This document shows, piece after piece, positions 1 through 6,377 of a stretch of 8,388 bases of DNA. The stretch spans positions 1-8,388 of the forward strand of contig JAFAIY010000431.1 of assembly GCA_019236485.1 (NCBI GenBank). Reading direction: 5' to 3'. The number at the start of each line of letters is the position of its first letter. Position 1 is the stretch's first letter. Under the pieces are notes generated by a model. It worked only from the letters and a program-made list of their open reading frames with translations, was not told the origin of the DNA and ran no database searches. A program made the position numbers and the translations under genes. This DNA comes from Comamonas sp. (GTDB lineage: Bacteria; Pseudomonadota; Gammaproteobacteria; Burkholderiales; Burkholderiaceae_C).

Positions 1-363
1 GCCCTGTCGCTGACGCCGCCGCTGGTGCTCTGGAGCCTGGGCCTGGGCGCCAATTCGCTGCCCGTGTTCCGCCAGTGCTCGCACTATGCGATCCATGTGC
101 TCGCGGCCTCGCAAAAGCCGCTGGCCGAGCTGTTTGCGCGCAAGGGCGCCGACCGCTTCGGCCATACGCCGCACCATGATTCCGTGCATGGCGTGCCCCT
201 GCTCGAAGGCTGCGTGGCCGTGTTCGAATGCCGTCACCGCAACCAGCACGAAGAGGGCGACCACCTGCTGTTCGTCGGCGAGGTGGAGCGCTGCGAACAC
301 CATGCGGAGCGCGCGCCGCTGCTCTATCACGCGGGCCATATGCATGCCCGCGGCCTGCTCTGA
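1..363 (+). CDS. Flavin reductase-like domain protein, C-terminal part
   Basis: The reading frame is open from base 1 and ends at TGA 361-363, leaving 120 codons of a gene that starts before the window. The visible protein begins ALSLTPPLVLWSLGLGANSL, which matches the FMN-binding strand of the flavin reductase-like (DIM6/NTAB) family, where the usual form is S-L-x-P-P-L-V-L. Further family marks are a segment like 'HYAIHVLAASQ', the motif GADRF, and a C-terminal stretch 'GDHLLFVGEVE' followed by 'PLLYHAGHMHA'. Members bind FMN and often reduce it with NAD(P)H to supply a partner oxygenase. No partner is visible here, so the substrate is unknown. An internal GTG at 25 is not the real start, because homology continues upstream of it. 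Family assignment is firm; the specific role is not known. Confidence 0.85.
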   Translation, partial: ALSLTPPLVLWSLGLGANSLPVFRQCSHYAIHVLAASQKPLAELFARKGADRFGHTPHHDSVHGVPLLEGCVAVFECRHRNQHEEGDHLLFVGEVERCEHHAERAPLLYHAGHMHARGLL

Positions 364-455
364 GCGCCTGCCCCATCTGCGCCGCATGCCGTTGAAACCT
401 GGCCGATAACGCTGGGTTAACCGGGCTGCGGCAATCTGTGGTTAGAGTCTGTGTG

Positions 456-474
456 GGGCGGAGCGCATCCGCCC
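456..474 (+). other. Hairpin in the leader upstream of gor
   Basis: GGGCGGA (456-462) and TCCGCCC (468-474) form a perfect 7-bp stem around the 5-base loop GCGCA. The hairpin ends 28 bases before the gor ATG and has no T-run after it, so it does not look like a standard intrinsic terminator. It could mark the 3' end of the upstream flavin reductase transcript, or be a 5' leader structure or operator for gor. In the same gap (364-502), an 8-bp palindrome GGTTAACC lies at 415-422. I found no convincing sigma-70 promoter: TTGAAA at 392-397 has no good -10 partner at the right distance. Confidence 0.35.
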
Positions 475-502
475 GGCACTTCAATCCAGAGCGGGGCAGA
501 CG

Positions 503-1867
503 ATGCAGCAACAAGACTTTGATTACGATTTTCTGGTCATAGGCGGCGGCTCGGGCGGCGTGCGCGCCAGCCGTGTGGCCGCCGGCCTGGGCGCGCGCGT
601 GGCCGTGGTGGAGTCCGGCCCGCTGGGCGGCACCTGCGTGAACGTGGGCTGCATTCCCAAGAAGCTGCTCAGCCATGCCGCGCATTTCAGCCAGCTCGCC
701 GAGGAGGCCCAGGGCTTCGGCTGGCAGCAGGAGGCACTGCGGTTCGACTGGGCCACGCTGATCGCCAACAAGGACCGCGAAATCGAGCGGCTGAACGGCG
801 TGTACGAGAAGATGCTGCTCGGGGCCGGCATCACCCTCATCCACGGCCGCGCGAGCTTCCTGGGCCCGCATAGCGTGCTTGTGGGCGCCGAAACCATCAC
901 GGCCCGCCATATCCTGATCGCCACCGGCGGCCGGCCCAGCATGCCCGATATCCCGGGCGTGGAGCATGCGATCAGCTCCGACCAGGCCTTTCACTTGCGG
1001 GAGCTGCCCGGGCGCGTGGTGGTCGTGGGCGCTGGCTATATCGCCGTGGAGTTCGCCTCCATCTTCAACGGCCTGGGCGCGCAGACCACCTTGCTGCATC
1101 GCCGCCAGCAGCTGTTGCGCGGCTTCGATGCCGATCTGGGCCGGGTGCTGGCCGAGGAAATGCAGCGCCAGGGCGTGGGCTTCCGGTGGAACGAGGCCGT
1201 TGTGGCGATCAGCAAGCAGGCCGACGGCCTGCAGCTGCAGCTGGGGAACGGGCACAGCCTGGTGGCGGACTGCGTGATGTTCGCCACGGGCCGCCAGCCC
1301 AATACGGACGGGCTGGGCCTGGAGGCTGCGGGCGTGCGCTGCGATGCCACGGGCGCCGTGATCGTGGACCAGAACTTCAGGACCAGCGTGCCCTCGATCC
1401 ACGCCGTGGGCGATGTGGTCGACCGCATGGCGCTCACCCCCGTGGCCCTGGCCGAGGGCACGGTGGTCGCCCATCACCTCTTCGGCCAGGGCGGCAGGAG
1501 CGCGCCCGATTACGAGCTGGTGCCCACGGCGGTGTTCTCCCATCCGCAGGTGGGTACGGTAGGCCTGTCGGAGGCCGTGGCGCGCGAGCGCTATGGCGAG
1601 CTGCAGATCTTCGAGTCCACGTTCCGGCCCTTGAGCAACCGCATGGGCGCGGCGCCGGAGAACGTGTTTCTCAAGCTCGTCGTCTCCAGGGCCGACCAGC
1701 GCGTGCGCGGCGTGCATATGGTGGGCGAGGGCGCGGGCGAGCTGATGCAGGGCTTTGCCGTGGCGCTGCAGTGCGGCGCGACCAAGCAGCAGTTCGATGC
1801 GACCATAGGCATACACCCCACGGTGGCCGAGGAACTGGTGACCATGAGGGAGCCGGTCAGATCATGA
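503..1867 (+). CDS. gor: Glutathione-disulfide reductase
   Basis: This encodes a cytosolic flavoenzyme of 454 residues, the usual length, that reduces glutathione disulfide with NADPH. The FAD-binding GGGSGG lies at residues 14-19. The redox-active disulfide motif GGTCVNVGCIPKK has Cys45 and Cys50. The NADPH-binding fold has GAGYIA at 176-181. Arg200 and Arg206 after it occupy the places of the two arginines that select NADPH over NADH in E. coli Gor. A second FAD contact (AVGDV) lies near residue 300. The dimerisation domain ends with HPTVAEE, giving the catalytic His438 and Glu443 that reach across the dimer. The ATG at 503 follows GCGGGG with a 6-base gap, a modest ribosome site. The stop is followed at once by a terminator hairpin, and minE converges from the other side. 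The conserved disulfide and His-Glu pair, with a glutathione reductase-type pattern throughout, make this assignment strong. Confidence 0.96.
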   Translation: MQQQDFDYDFLVIGGGSGGVRASRVAAGLGARVAVVESGPLGGTCVNVGCIPKKLLSHAAHFSQLAEEAQGFGWQQEALRFDWATLIANKDREIERLNGVYEKMLLGAGITLIHGRASFLGPHSVLVGAETITARHILIATGGRPSMPDIPGVEHAISSDQAFHLRELPGRVVVVGAGYIAVEFASIFNGLGAQTTLLHRRQQLLRGFDADLGRVLAEEMQRQGVGFRWNEAVVAISKQADGLQLQLGNGHSLVADCVMFATGRQPNTDGLGLEAAGVRCDATGAVIVDQNFRTSVPSIHAVGDVVDRMALTPVALAEGTVVAHHLFGQGGRSAPDYELVPTAVFSHPQVGTVGLSEAVARERYGELQIFESTFRPLSNRMGAAPENVFLKLVVSRADQRVRGVHMVGEGAGELMQGFAVALQCGATKQQFDATIGIHPTVAEELVTMREPVRS

Positions 1868-1868
1868 A

Positions 1869-1892
1869 AAATGGGCCCTTTCGGGCCCATTT
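1869..1892. terminator. Bidirectional intrinsic terminator between gor and minE
   Basis: AAATGGGCCC (1869-1878) and GGGCCCATTT (1883-1892) are perfect 10-bp inverted arms around the 4-base loop TTTC. Read on the minus strand, the loop is GAAA (a stable GNRA tetraloop) and the GC stem is followed by five Ts, so it should stop the minCDE transcript well. Read on the plus strand, it begins one base after the gor stop codon and its tail is TTTCTATAT, a weaker T-run. A second small inverted repeat, AGCGC-CAG-GCGCT, lies at 1905-1917 between this terminator and the minE stop. Confidence 0.88.
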
Positions 1893-1938
1893 CTATATCC
1901 ACCAAGCGCCAGGCGCTATGGCTTGAAGAGCGCTGACC

Positions 1939-2208
1939 TCAGGCGCGCGAGGCGTCCGGCAGCTCGATCTTGACTTCCAGCACTTCCAGGTTTTCCTGGC
2001 GTTCCAGCTGGACCTTGATGTCATTGGGATTGATATCCACATATTTGGAGATCACGGCCATCAGCTCTTTTTGCAGGGCCGGCAGATAGTCGGGCTTGCC
2101 GGAGTTCTCACCGCCCACACGCTCGCGCGCCAGAATGATCTGCAGGCGCTCCTTGGCCACCGAAGCGGATTTCTTTTTTTCTCCGAGCAGAAACGACAAC
2201 ATGGACAT
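1939..2208 (-). CDS. minE: Cell division topological specificity factor MinE
   Basis: This encodes an 89-residue MinE, the usual length. It stimulates the ATPase of membrane-bound MinD, displaces MinC, and drives the pole-to-pole oscillation that leaves mid-cell free for FtsZ. The N-terminal anti-MinCD and membrane-targeting region spans residues 1-31 ([13 protein letters not shown], then [12 protein letters not shown]). The dimeric topological specificity domain follows, with [18 protein letters not shown] and a C-terminal [11 protein letters not shown] strand. Two start codons are possible, ATG at 2206-2208 and ATG at 2200-2202. The first is chosen because GGGAGG lies 8 bases before it, whereas the second would be 14 bases away. 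The gene begins 5 bases after the minD stop, so the two are probably translationally coupled. It is the last gene of the operon and is followed by the 1869-1892 terminator. Confidence 0.96.
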   Translation of the reverse strand: MSMLSFLLGEKKKSASVAKERLQIILARERVGGENSGKPDYLPALQKELMAVISKYVDINPNDIKVQLERQENLEVLEVKIELPDASRA

Positions 2209-2213
2209 CAGGC

Positions 2214-3026
2214 TTACCTCCCGCCAAAGATGCGCTTGAAGAAACCGGGCTTGATCGCTTCGGTAAAGCGCATGGGCTTTTCCTCGCCGCGGAAGCGGGC
2301 CACCACGTCCTGATAGGCCTCGGCCACGTCCGAGCCCTGCATGTGCACGGCGGGAATGCCCTGGTTGGAAGCCTGGAGCACGGTTTCGGACTCGGGGATC
2401 ACGCCGATCAGCTCGATGCGCAGAATGTCCTGGATGTCTTCCAGCGACAGCATCTGGCCGTCCTGCACGCGGTTGGGGTTGTAGCGCGTGATCAGCAGAT
2501 GTTCCTTGAGCGGCTCGCCGGCCATGGCCTTGGCGGTCTTGGAGCTGAGCATGCCCAGGATGCGGTCCGAGTCGCGCACCGACGAGACTTCGGGGTTGGT
2601 CACCACCAGGGCCTCGTCGGCATAGTGCATGGCGTAGAGCGCACCGCTTTCGATGCCGGCGGGCGAGTCGCAGATGATGTACTCGAAGTCCATGGCGGAC
2701 AGGTCGTCGAGCACCTTCTTCACGCCTTCCTGGGTCAGGGCTTCCTTGTCGCGGGTCTGCGAGGCGGCCAGCACGAACAGGTTTTCGCACTGCTTGTCCT
2801 TGATCAGGGCCTGGTTGAGGTTGGCCTCGCCCTGGATGACATTGATCAGGTCATAGACCACGCGGCGTTCGCAGCCCATGATCAGGTCCAGATTGCGCAG
2901 ACCCACATCGAAATCAATCACTGCGGTTTTGTGACCGCGCAGCGCGAGACCCGATGCGAAGCTGGCGCTGGTGGTGGTCTTGCCGACTCCGCCTTTGCCG
3001 GAGGTCACGACGACGATTTTGGCCAT
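2214..3026 (-). CDS. minD: Septum site-determining ATPase MinD
   Basis: This encodes a 270-residue MinD, the same length as in E. coli. It is a ParA/MinD-type ATPase that dimerises with ATP on the inner face of the membrane, recruits MinC, and is released by MinE. The deviant Walker A motif GKGGVGKTT has signature Lys11 and Lys16. Asp40 lies in VIDFDVG (Walker A' region). Asp120 lies in ICDSPAGIE (Walker B). The C-terminus ends in an amphipathic membrane-targeting helix, [10 protein letters not shown]. The frame stays open upstream to 3290, but that extension overlaps minC and is unrelated to MinD, so the start is ATG 3024-3026. AAGGAA at 3037-3042 supports it with a 10-base gap. A 58-base gap separates it from minC. 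All expected catalytic residues are present. Confidence 0.97.
   Translation of the reverse strand: MAKIVVVTSGKGGVGKTTTSASFASGLALRGHKTAVIDFDVGLRNLDLIMGCERRVVYDLINVIQGEANLNQALIKDKQCENLFVLAASQTRDKEALTQEGVKKVLDDLSAMDFEYIICDSPAGIESGALYAMHYADEALVVTNPEVSSVRDSDRILGMLSSKTAKAMAGEPLKEHLLITRYNPNRVQDGQMLSLEDIQDILRIELIGVIPESETVLQASNQGIPAVHMQGSDVAEAYQDVVARFRGEEKPMRFTEAIKPGFFKRIFGGR
2217..2222 (-). promoter_or_regulatory. minE ribosome binding site inside the end of minD
   Basis: On the minus strand GGGAGG occupies the last two sense codons of minD (GGG AGG), just before its TAA, and stands 8 bases before the minE ATG at 2208. The rare arginine codon AGG at the end of minD is thus also the Shine-Dalgarno core for minE. 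This fixes the minE start and suggests coupled translation of the two proteins. Confidence 0.8.
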
Positions 3027-3036
3027 GTTTGCTCGA

Positions 3037-3042
3037 TTCCTT
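3037..3042 (-). promoter_or_regulatory. minD ribosome binding site
   Basis: AAGGAA on the minus strand lies 10 bases before the ATG at 3026 in the minC-minD gap. It selects this start over upstream in-frame starts that would read into minC. Confidence 0.6.
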
Positions 3043-3084
3043 AAAGACAAATGGGGCAGGTTGATGGGGCGTCCGGTGCGTCTC

Positions 3085-3831
3085 TTACACCGGCTCGATA
3101 ATGATTTTTTCTCCCTCCAGACGGACTTTGGCGGGCTTGCCGGCCACATCTGCAGGTAAATCGGTCTCAATTGTGCGGTAGATACCTGCAATGGAGAGCA
3201 GTTGAGCCTCCATGCAAGTGCTAAAAATTCTTGCGCCGGTATTGCCGCTGGCTCCGGCCACGGCGCGGCCGCGCAGCGGCGCATAGACATGGACGTTGCC
3301 GTCAGCGATCACCTCGGCACCATAGCTGACCATGTCCAGCACCACGATGTCCGTGCCCTTGGCATAGACGCGCTGGCCCGAGCGCAGCGGGCGGTCCACG
3401 ATCAGGGCGTCGGCCAGCGGCGCGGGCACCTCGATCTCGTGCACCACTTCCACCTCGCGGATGACCTCGTGGATCTCGGGCTCGGCGCGGCGCGCGGGCA
3501 TGGCGTCGGGCGCTGCGGTCAGGCCCAGGGCATGGGCTGCAGCCATCTGCGCCTCGTTGCCGCCGCGCACGGCCACGGGCATGGTGCGGTGGGCGCGCAA
3601 GGCCTCGATCAGGGCCGGGAAGTCGATCTCCGTCGCATCCTCGTTCACATGGCTGAGGTCTATGAGCACGGGGTCGTTGTCGAAGAAGTCGGGGTCGTCG
3701 GCCAGGCGCCGCTCCAGATCCTGCCTCAGCGCCTGCATGTCGGTGTCGCGCAGCACCACGGACAGCACCGGCAGTTGCGCACTCTTGAGGTCAAAGCTGG
3801 GGCGCTCGGCGCCGGTCGATTCAACAGACAT
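3085..3831 (-). CDS. minC: Septum site-determining protein MinC
   Basis: This encodes a 248-residue inhibitor of FtsZ polymerisation that MinD carries to the membrane. The N-terminal FtsZ-antagonising domain covers about residues 11-105, starting at SFDLKSAQLPVLSVVL. An acidic, low-complexity linker follows at about 106-143. The C-terminal MinD-binding beta-helix (about 144-248) carries RSGQR (150-154), then ADGNVHVY, LRGRAVAGASG and LLSIAGIYR, all hallmarks of MinC. The open frame continues upstream to 3927, but the extension has no MinC character; ATG 3829-3831 (MSVESTG) gives the normal N-terminus. No strong ribosome site precedes it. It is the first gene of minCDE, so the operon promoter should lie in 3832-3965, shared with the divergent crotonase gene, but I could not identify its -35 and -10 boxes. 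Confidence 0.95.
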   Translation of the reverse strand: MSVESTGAERPSFDLKSAQLPVLSVVLRDTDMQALRQDLERRLADDPDFFDNDPVLIDLSHVNEDATEIDFPALIEALRAHRTMPVAVRGGNEAQMAAAHALGLTAAPDAMPARRAEPEIHEVIREVEVVHEIEVPAPLADALIVDRPLRSGQRVYAKGTDIVVLDMVSYGAEVIADGNVHVYAPLRGRAVAGASGNTGARIFSTCMEAQLLSIAGIYRTIETDLPADVAGKPAKVRLEGEKIIIEPV

Positions 3832-3873
3832 GGATGGGTCAGCGCACGCAAGGTGCTCGATGAGGACGCCAAA

Positions 3874-3888
3874 GTGTACCTGTGTACC
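3874..3888. repeat. Short direct repeat in the minC/crotonase divergent region
   Basis: GTGTACC occurs twice with one base between (3874-3880 and 3882-3888), about 43 bases upstream of the minC start. Further along the gap, GTGTTTGC (3910-3917) and GCAACAC (3921-3927) form an imperfect inverted repeat with one bulged T. Either could be a regulator site in this divergent intergenic region, but two 7-base copies can arise by chance. No known regulator motif is recognised. Confidence 0.3.
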
Positions 3889-3965
3889 GGCAAAACATAC
3901 GGTCACCGAGTGTTTGCTCCGCAACACTTGATGCGCCTCAGAGTCGGCGCCTGGCGCGGGTCTGG

Positions 3966-4730
3966 ATGAAAATACAGCCCATGTCTCCAGAGCTTTTGAT
4001 CCAGGGCGCCCGTGCCAGCATCACCTTGCGCCGTCCCGAAGTCGCCAACAAACTGCTGCCCGAGGACCTGCTCACGCTGCGCCGCCAGATCGACGCCGTC
4101 AATGCCGAGCCCGCGGTGCTGGTGCTGACGCTGCAGGCCGTGGGCCGGCATTTCTGCAGCGGCTACGACATTGGCGAGATCGCCAACAGCCAGAACGAGG
4201 GCAGCTCCTTCGGCGAGATGGTGGACGCCATCGAAAACTGCCGCGCCGTGACGATCGCCGCGATTCAGGGCGGGGTGTTCGGCGGCGCCACCGATATGAC
4301 CCTGGCCTGCGATTTCCGCGTGGGCGGCCCGCATAGCCAGATGTTCATGCCGGCCGCGCGCCTGGGCCTGCACTTCTACCGTTCGGGCCTGGAGCGCTAT
4401 GTGACGCGCCTGGGCCTGGATACGGCCAAGCGCCTGTTCCTCACCGCAGAAAAGCTGGATGCCGAGGCCATGCAGGACTGCGGTTTTCTCACGCATCTGA
4501 GCCGGGACGAGGATATCGCCGCCGAGCTGCAGCGGCTGCAGACCACGCTGGTCGGCATGGCGCCGCTGGCGCTGCTGGGCATGAAGCAGCATCTCAATGC
4601 GATCGCGCGCGGCCGGGCTGATGCCGCCGCCATAGATGCTGCAGTGCAGGCCACGGTCGCCTCGGCCGATCTGCAGGAAGGCGGGGCGGCCTGGCGCGAG
4701 AAGCGCGAGCCGCAGTTCACGGGGCGCTAG
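3966..4730 (+). CDS. Enoyl-CoA hydratase/isomerase family protein, altered active site
   Basis: This encodes a 254-residue crotonase-fold protein, the usual size for the family. Oxyanion-hole elements are visible: HFCSGYDI (62-69), equivalent to the family's F-S-x-G-x-D-L, and GGVFGGATDMTLACDF (102-117), equivalent to the central G-x-x-x-G-G-G. In classical enoyl-CoA hydratase two glutamates are catalytic (Glu144 and Glu164 of the rat enzyme). Here the first position is Asp110 (GGATD), and the second, in the usual P-E-x-x-L-G, is Ala130 (PAARLG). Hydratase activity is therefore doubtful. An isomerase, dehalogenase-like, thioesterase-like or other CoA reaction is possible, and the substrate cannot be named. 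ATG 3966 or ATG 3981 could be the start (254 or 249 residues); neither has a clear ribosome site. The gene diverges from minC and meets the diguanylate cyclase gene tail to tail. Confidence 0.88.
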   Translation: MKIQPMSPELLIQGARASITLRRPEVANKLLPEDLLTLRRQIDAVNAEPAVLVLTLQAVGRHFCSGYDIGEIANSQNEGSSFGEMVDAIENCRAVTIAAIQGGVFGGATDMTLACDFRVGGPHSQMFMPAARLGLHFYRSGLERYVTRLGLDTAKRLFLTAEKLDAEAMQDCGFLTHLSRDEDIAAELQRLQTTLVGMAPLALLGMKQHLNAIARGRADAAAIDAAVQATVASADLQEGGAAWREKREPQFTGR

Positions 4731-6274
4731 GCCCGCAGCACGGTGGCATGCACGCGGTCGCGGCCCGCGCGCTTGGCCGCGTAGAGCTGGGCATCGGCCT
4801 GTGCCAGCAGCTCCTGGGCCGTGGCCGGCCCGCTCTCCAGGGTCGCGACCCCTATGCTCACCGTGAGCCGCGGGACGGGGGCCAGGGCATTGGGCAGGGC
4901 CAGCCCGGCCGTGGCCTCGCGGATGCGCTCGGCCAGCCGCTGCACATCGGCGGCGGCGGTTTCGGGCAGCAGGCAGGCGAACTCCTCGCCGCCATGGCGC
5001 GCGGCCAGGTCCGAGGCGCGCGCCACCGTCCGGCTCAGCACCTGGGCCAGGGCGCGCAGATAGTCGTCGCCCGTCGAATGGCCGTAGCAGTCGTTCACGG
5101 CCTTGAAGTGGTCCACATCGATGAGCAGCACGCTCAGGGGCGCGCCGGTGCGCTGGCGGCGCGCATGTTCGCGCTGCAGCGCCTGGTCGAAAGCGCGGCG
5201 GTTGGCCAGGCCGGTCAGCCCGTCGGACAGGCTCAGGCGCTCCAGCCGCTCGTTGCTCTCCTGCAGCTCCTGTTTCTGGCGCCCTATCTGCTGGTTGCTG
5301 GCCTCCAGCCGCCGCGCCAGGCGTCGGTAGCGCACAAATGCCAGGCCGAAGCCCAGCGTCAGCAGGGCGGCGGCCGCGCTGGCGGTCTGCAGCAGGCGGC
5401 GCTGGCGGCGTTGCTCCACATAGCGCTCTATGAGCTGGCGCTCGCCTTCCTCGTGCCTGGCCAGGGATTCCGAGGCGTCGATGGCCGCCAGATAGCGGTT
5501 GAACGCGTCCACAAGGCGCTGGTTTTGGGGCGAGGCGCTGAAGTAGAAGCCGTACTCGCGCGGATCGTCGCGCAGGATATGGATGACCTCCAGGTCGAAG
5601 TAGTCGCGGGTGATGCGCTTTTCCTCGAAGATGCTTTTGCTGAACACGGCCAGGTCCAGTCTGCCGTCTAGCAGGGCCTGAAACATGCCGTCGCTGTTGG
5701 CCTGGTCGAAGCTGGTGAGCCGGGCCGCGGGCAGGCTGGCCTGCAGCCGTGGCTCCAGTGCCACCCCCTTGACCACGCCCACGCGGTAGGGCGCGAGATC
5801 ATCCACGCCGCGCACGCGCAGGCCGCGCCCCTTGCGGGCGATGATGGCGTAATAGCTCTGGTAGTAGGGCAGGGTGAAGATGCCGTGCCTGGCCCGCTCG
5901 GGCTGCCGGCTCAGCGGCATGAACACATCGGCGCGGCCCTGCTGCACCTCGAGGATTTTCTCCGCCACGGTCTGCCCGCGTCCCGGAAGGATGGCGTAGC
6001 GCAGTTCCAGCTCCTGAGCGATGAAGCACCAGATGTCTACGGCTATGCCCGCATGGCTGTCGCCGGCCGGGTCGTAGCGCACCATGGGCGGGGCGTCTAT
6101 GGCCTGTATGCGCAGCGGCTCCATGGCGCGGAACTCGGCCCGCTCCTGGGCGCTGAGCACCACGGGCGCGCGCAGATGAATGCGCTGCGCGCCATCGCAG
6201 GCCAGGGCCAGCGCCGCGCCGCAGCACAGGGCCAGCAGAACGCTTTGCCGCATCGCACGCAATCCACGCCCCAT
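4727..6274 (-). CDS. Membrane diguanylate cyclase with periplasmic solute-binding sensor
   Basis: This encodes 515 residues. The N-terminus has a signal sequence (about 8-26, SVLLALCCGAALALA). A type 3 periplasmic solute-binding domain follows at about 50-285, with Arg127 at the place of the conserved ligand-binding arginine. One membrane segment lies at about 297-316 and a basic coiled-coil linker at 317-346. A GGDEF domain follows (about 347-515), starting LSLSDGLTGLANRRAF. The active site is GGEEF (428-432), with metal ligands in LIDVDHF (Asp386). The inhibitory-site motif RASD (419-422) lies five residues before GGEEF, so product inhibition by c-di-GMP is expected. It should make c-di-GMP in the cytosol in response to a periplasmic solute, perhaps an amino acid or other carboxylate (inference). 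The ATG at 6272-6274 is preferred because GAGGG precedes it; the internal ATG at 6251-6253 lacks a ribosome site. It lies 103 bases downstream of the acetoacetyl-CoA synthetase gene. Confidence 0.94.
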   Translation of the reverse strand: MGRGLRAMRQSVLLALCCGAALALACDGAQRIHLRAPVVLSAQERAEFRAMEPLRIQAIDAPPMVRYDPAGDSHAGIAVDIWCFIAQELELRYAILPGRGQTVAEKILEVQQGRADVFMPLSRQPERARHGIFTLPYYQSYYAIIARKGRGLRVRGVDDLAPYRVGVVKGVALEPRLQASLPAARLTSFDQANSDGMFQALLDGRLDLAVFSKSIFEEKRITRDYFDLEVIHILRDDPREYGFYFSASPQNQRLVDAFNRYLAAIDASESLARHEEGERQLIERYVEQRRQRRLLQTASAAAALLTLGFGLAFVRYRRLARRLEASNQQIGRQKQELQESNERLERLSLSDGLTGLANRRAFDQALQREHARRQRTGAPLSVLLIDVDHFKAVNDCYGHSTGDDYLRALAQVLSRTVARASDLAARHGGEEFACLLPETAAADVQRLAERIREATAGLALPNALAPVPRLTVSIGVATLESGPATAQELLAQADAQLYAAKRAGRDRVHATVLRA

Positions 6275-6278
6275 GCAG

Positions 6279-6283
6279 CCCTC
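6279..6283 (-). promoter_or_regulatory. Ribosome binding site of the diguanylate cyclase gene
   Basis: GAGGG on the minus strand stands 4 bases before the ATG at 6272-6274. The spacing is short but usable, and it favours this start over the internal ATG seven codons later, which has no purine-rich site before it. The rest of the 6275-6377 gap holds three tandem CCGGC units (6351-6365). I see no clear terminator in it, so read-through from the upstream synthetase gene is possible. Confidence 0.5.
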
Positions 6284-6377
6284 AGTCGGTTCGGAAATTC
6301 ACATTTGGCAACAGCATGCCCGATTATCACCAGACGGCGGGCGCGCCGTGCCGGCCCGGCCCGGCCTGGGCCACCTC

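Noticed and set aside
1186..1926. Long plus-strand open frame of 246 codons overlapping gor in another frame
   Set aside because: It lies inside gor, which has full family homology; the frame is rich in Gly, Arg and Ala, as expected for a shifted frame in high-GC DNA.
3832..3927. N-terminal extension of MinC starting at 3927
   Set aside because: The extra 32 residues do not resemble MinC, whose normal start region begins shortly before SFDLKSAQ; the ATG at 3831 fits the family length.
2343..3969. Long plus-strand open frames opposite minD and minC (2343-3044, 3202-3969)
   Set aside because: They are antisense to well-supported Min proteins, have His/Gly-rich composition without any recognisable motif, and arise from codon bias on the other strand.
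4748..5671. A 307-codon plus-strand open frame opposite the diguanylate cyclase gene
   Set aside because: It mirrors a strongly supported GGDEF protein and has Gln/Gly/Ala-rich shadow composition with no domain.
6251..6330. Lipoprotein signal in the diguanylate cyclase N-terminus
   Set aside because: The residues before the cysteine (Ala-Leu-Ala-Cys) fit a poor lipobox; a signal peptidase I type A-x-A site or an uncleaved anchor is as likely.
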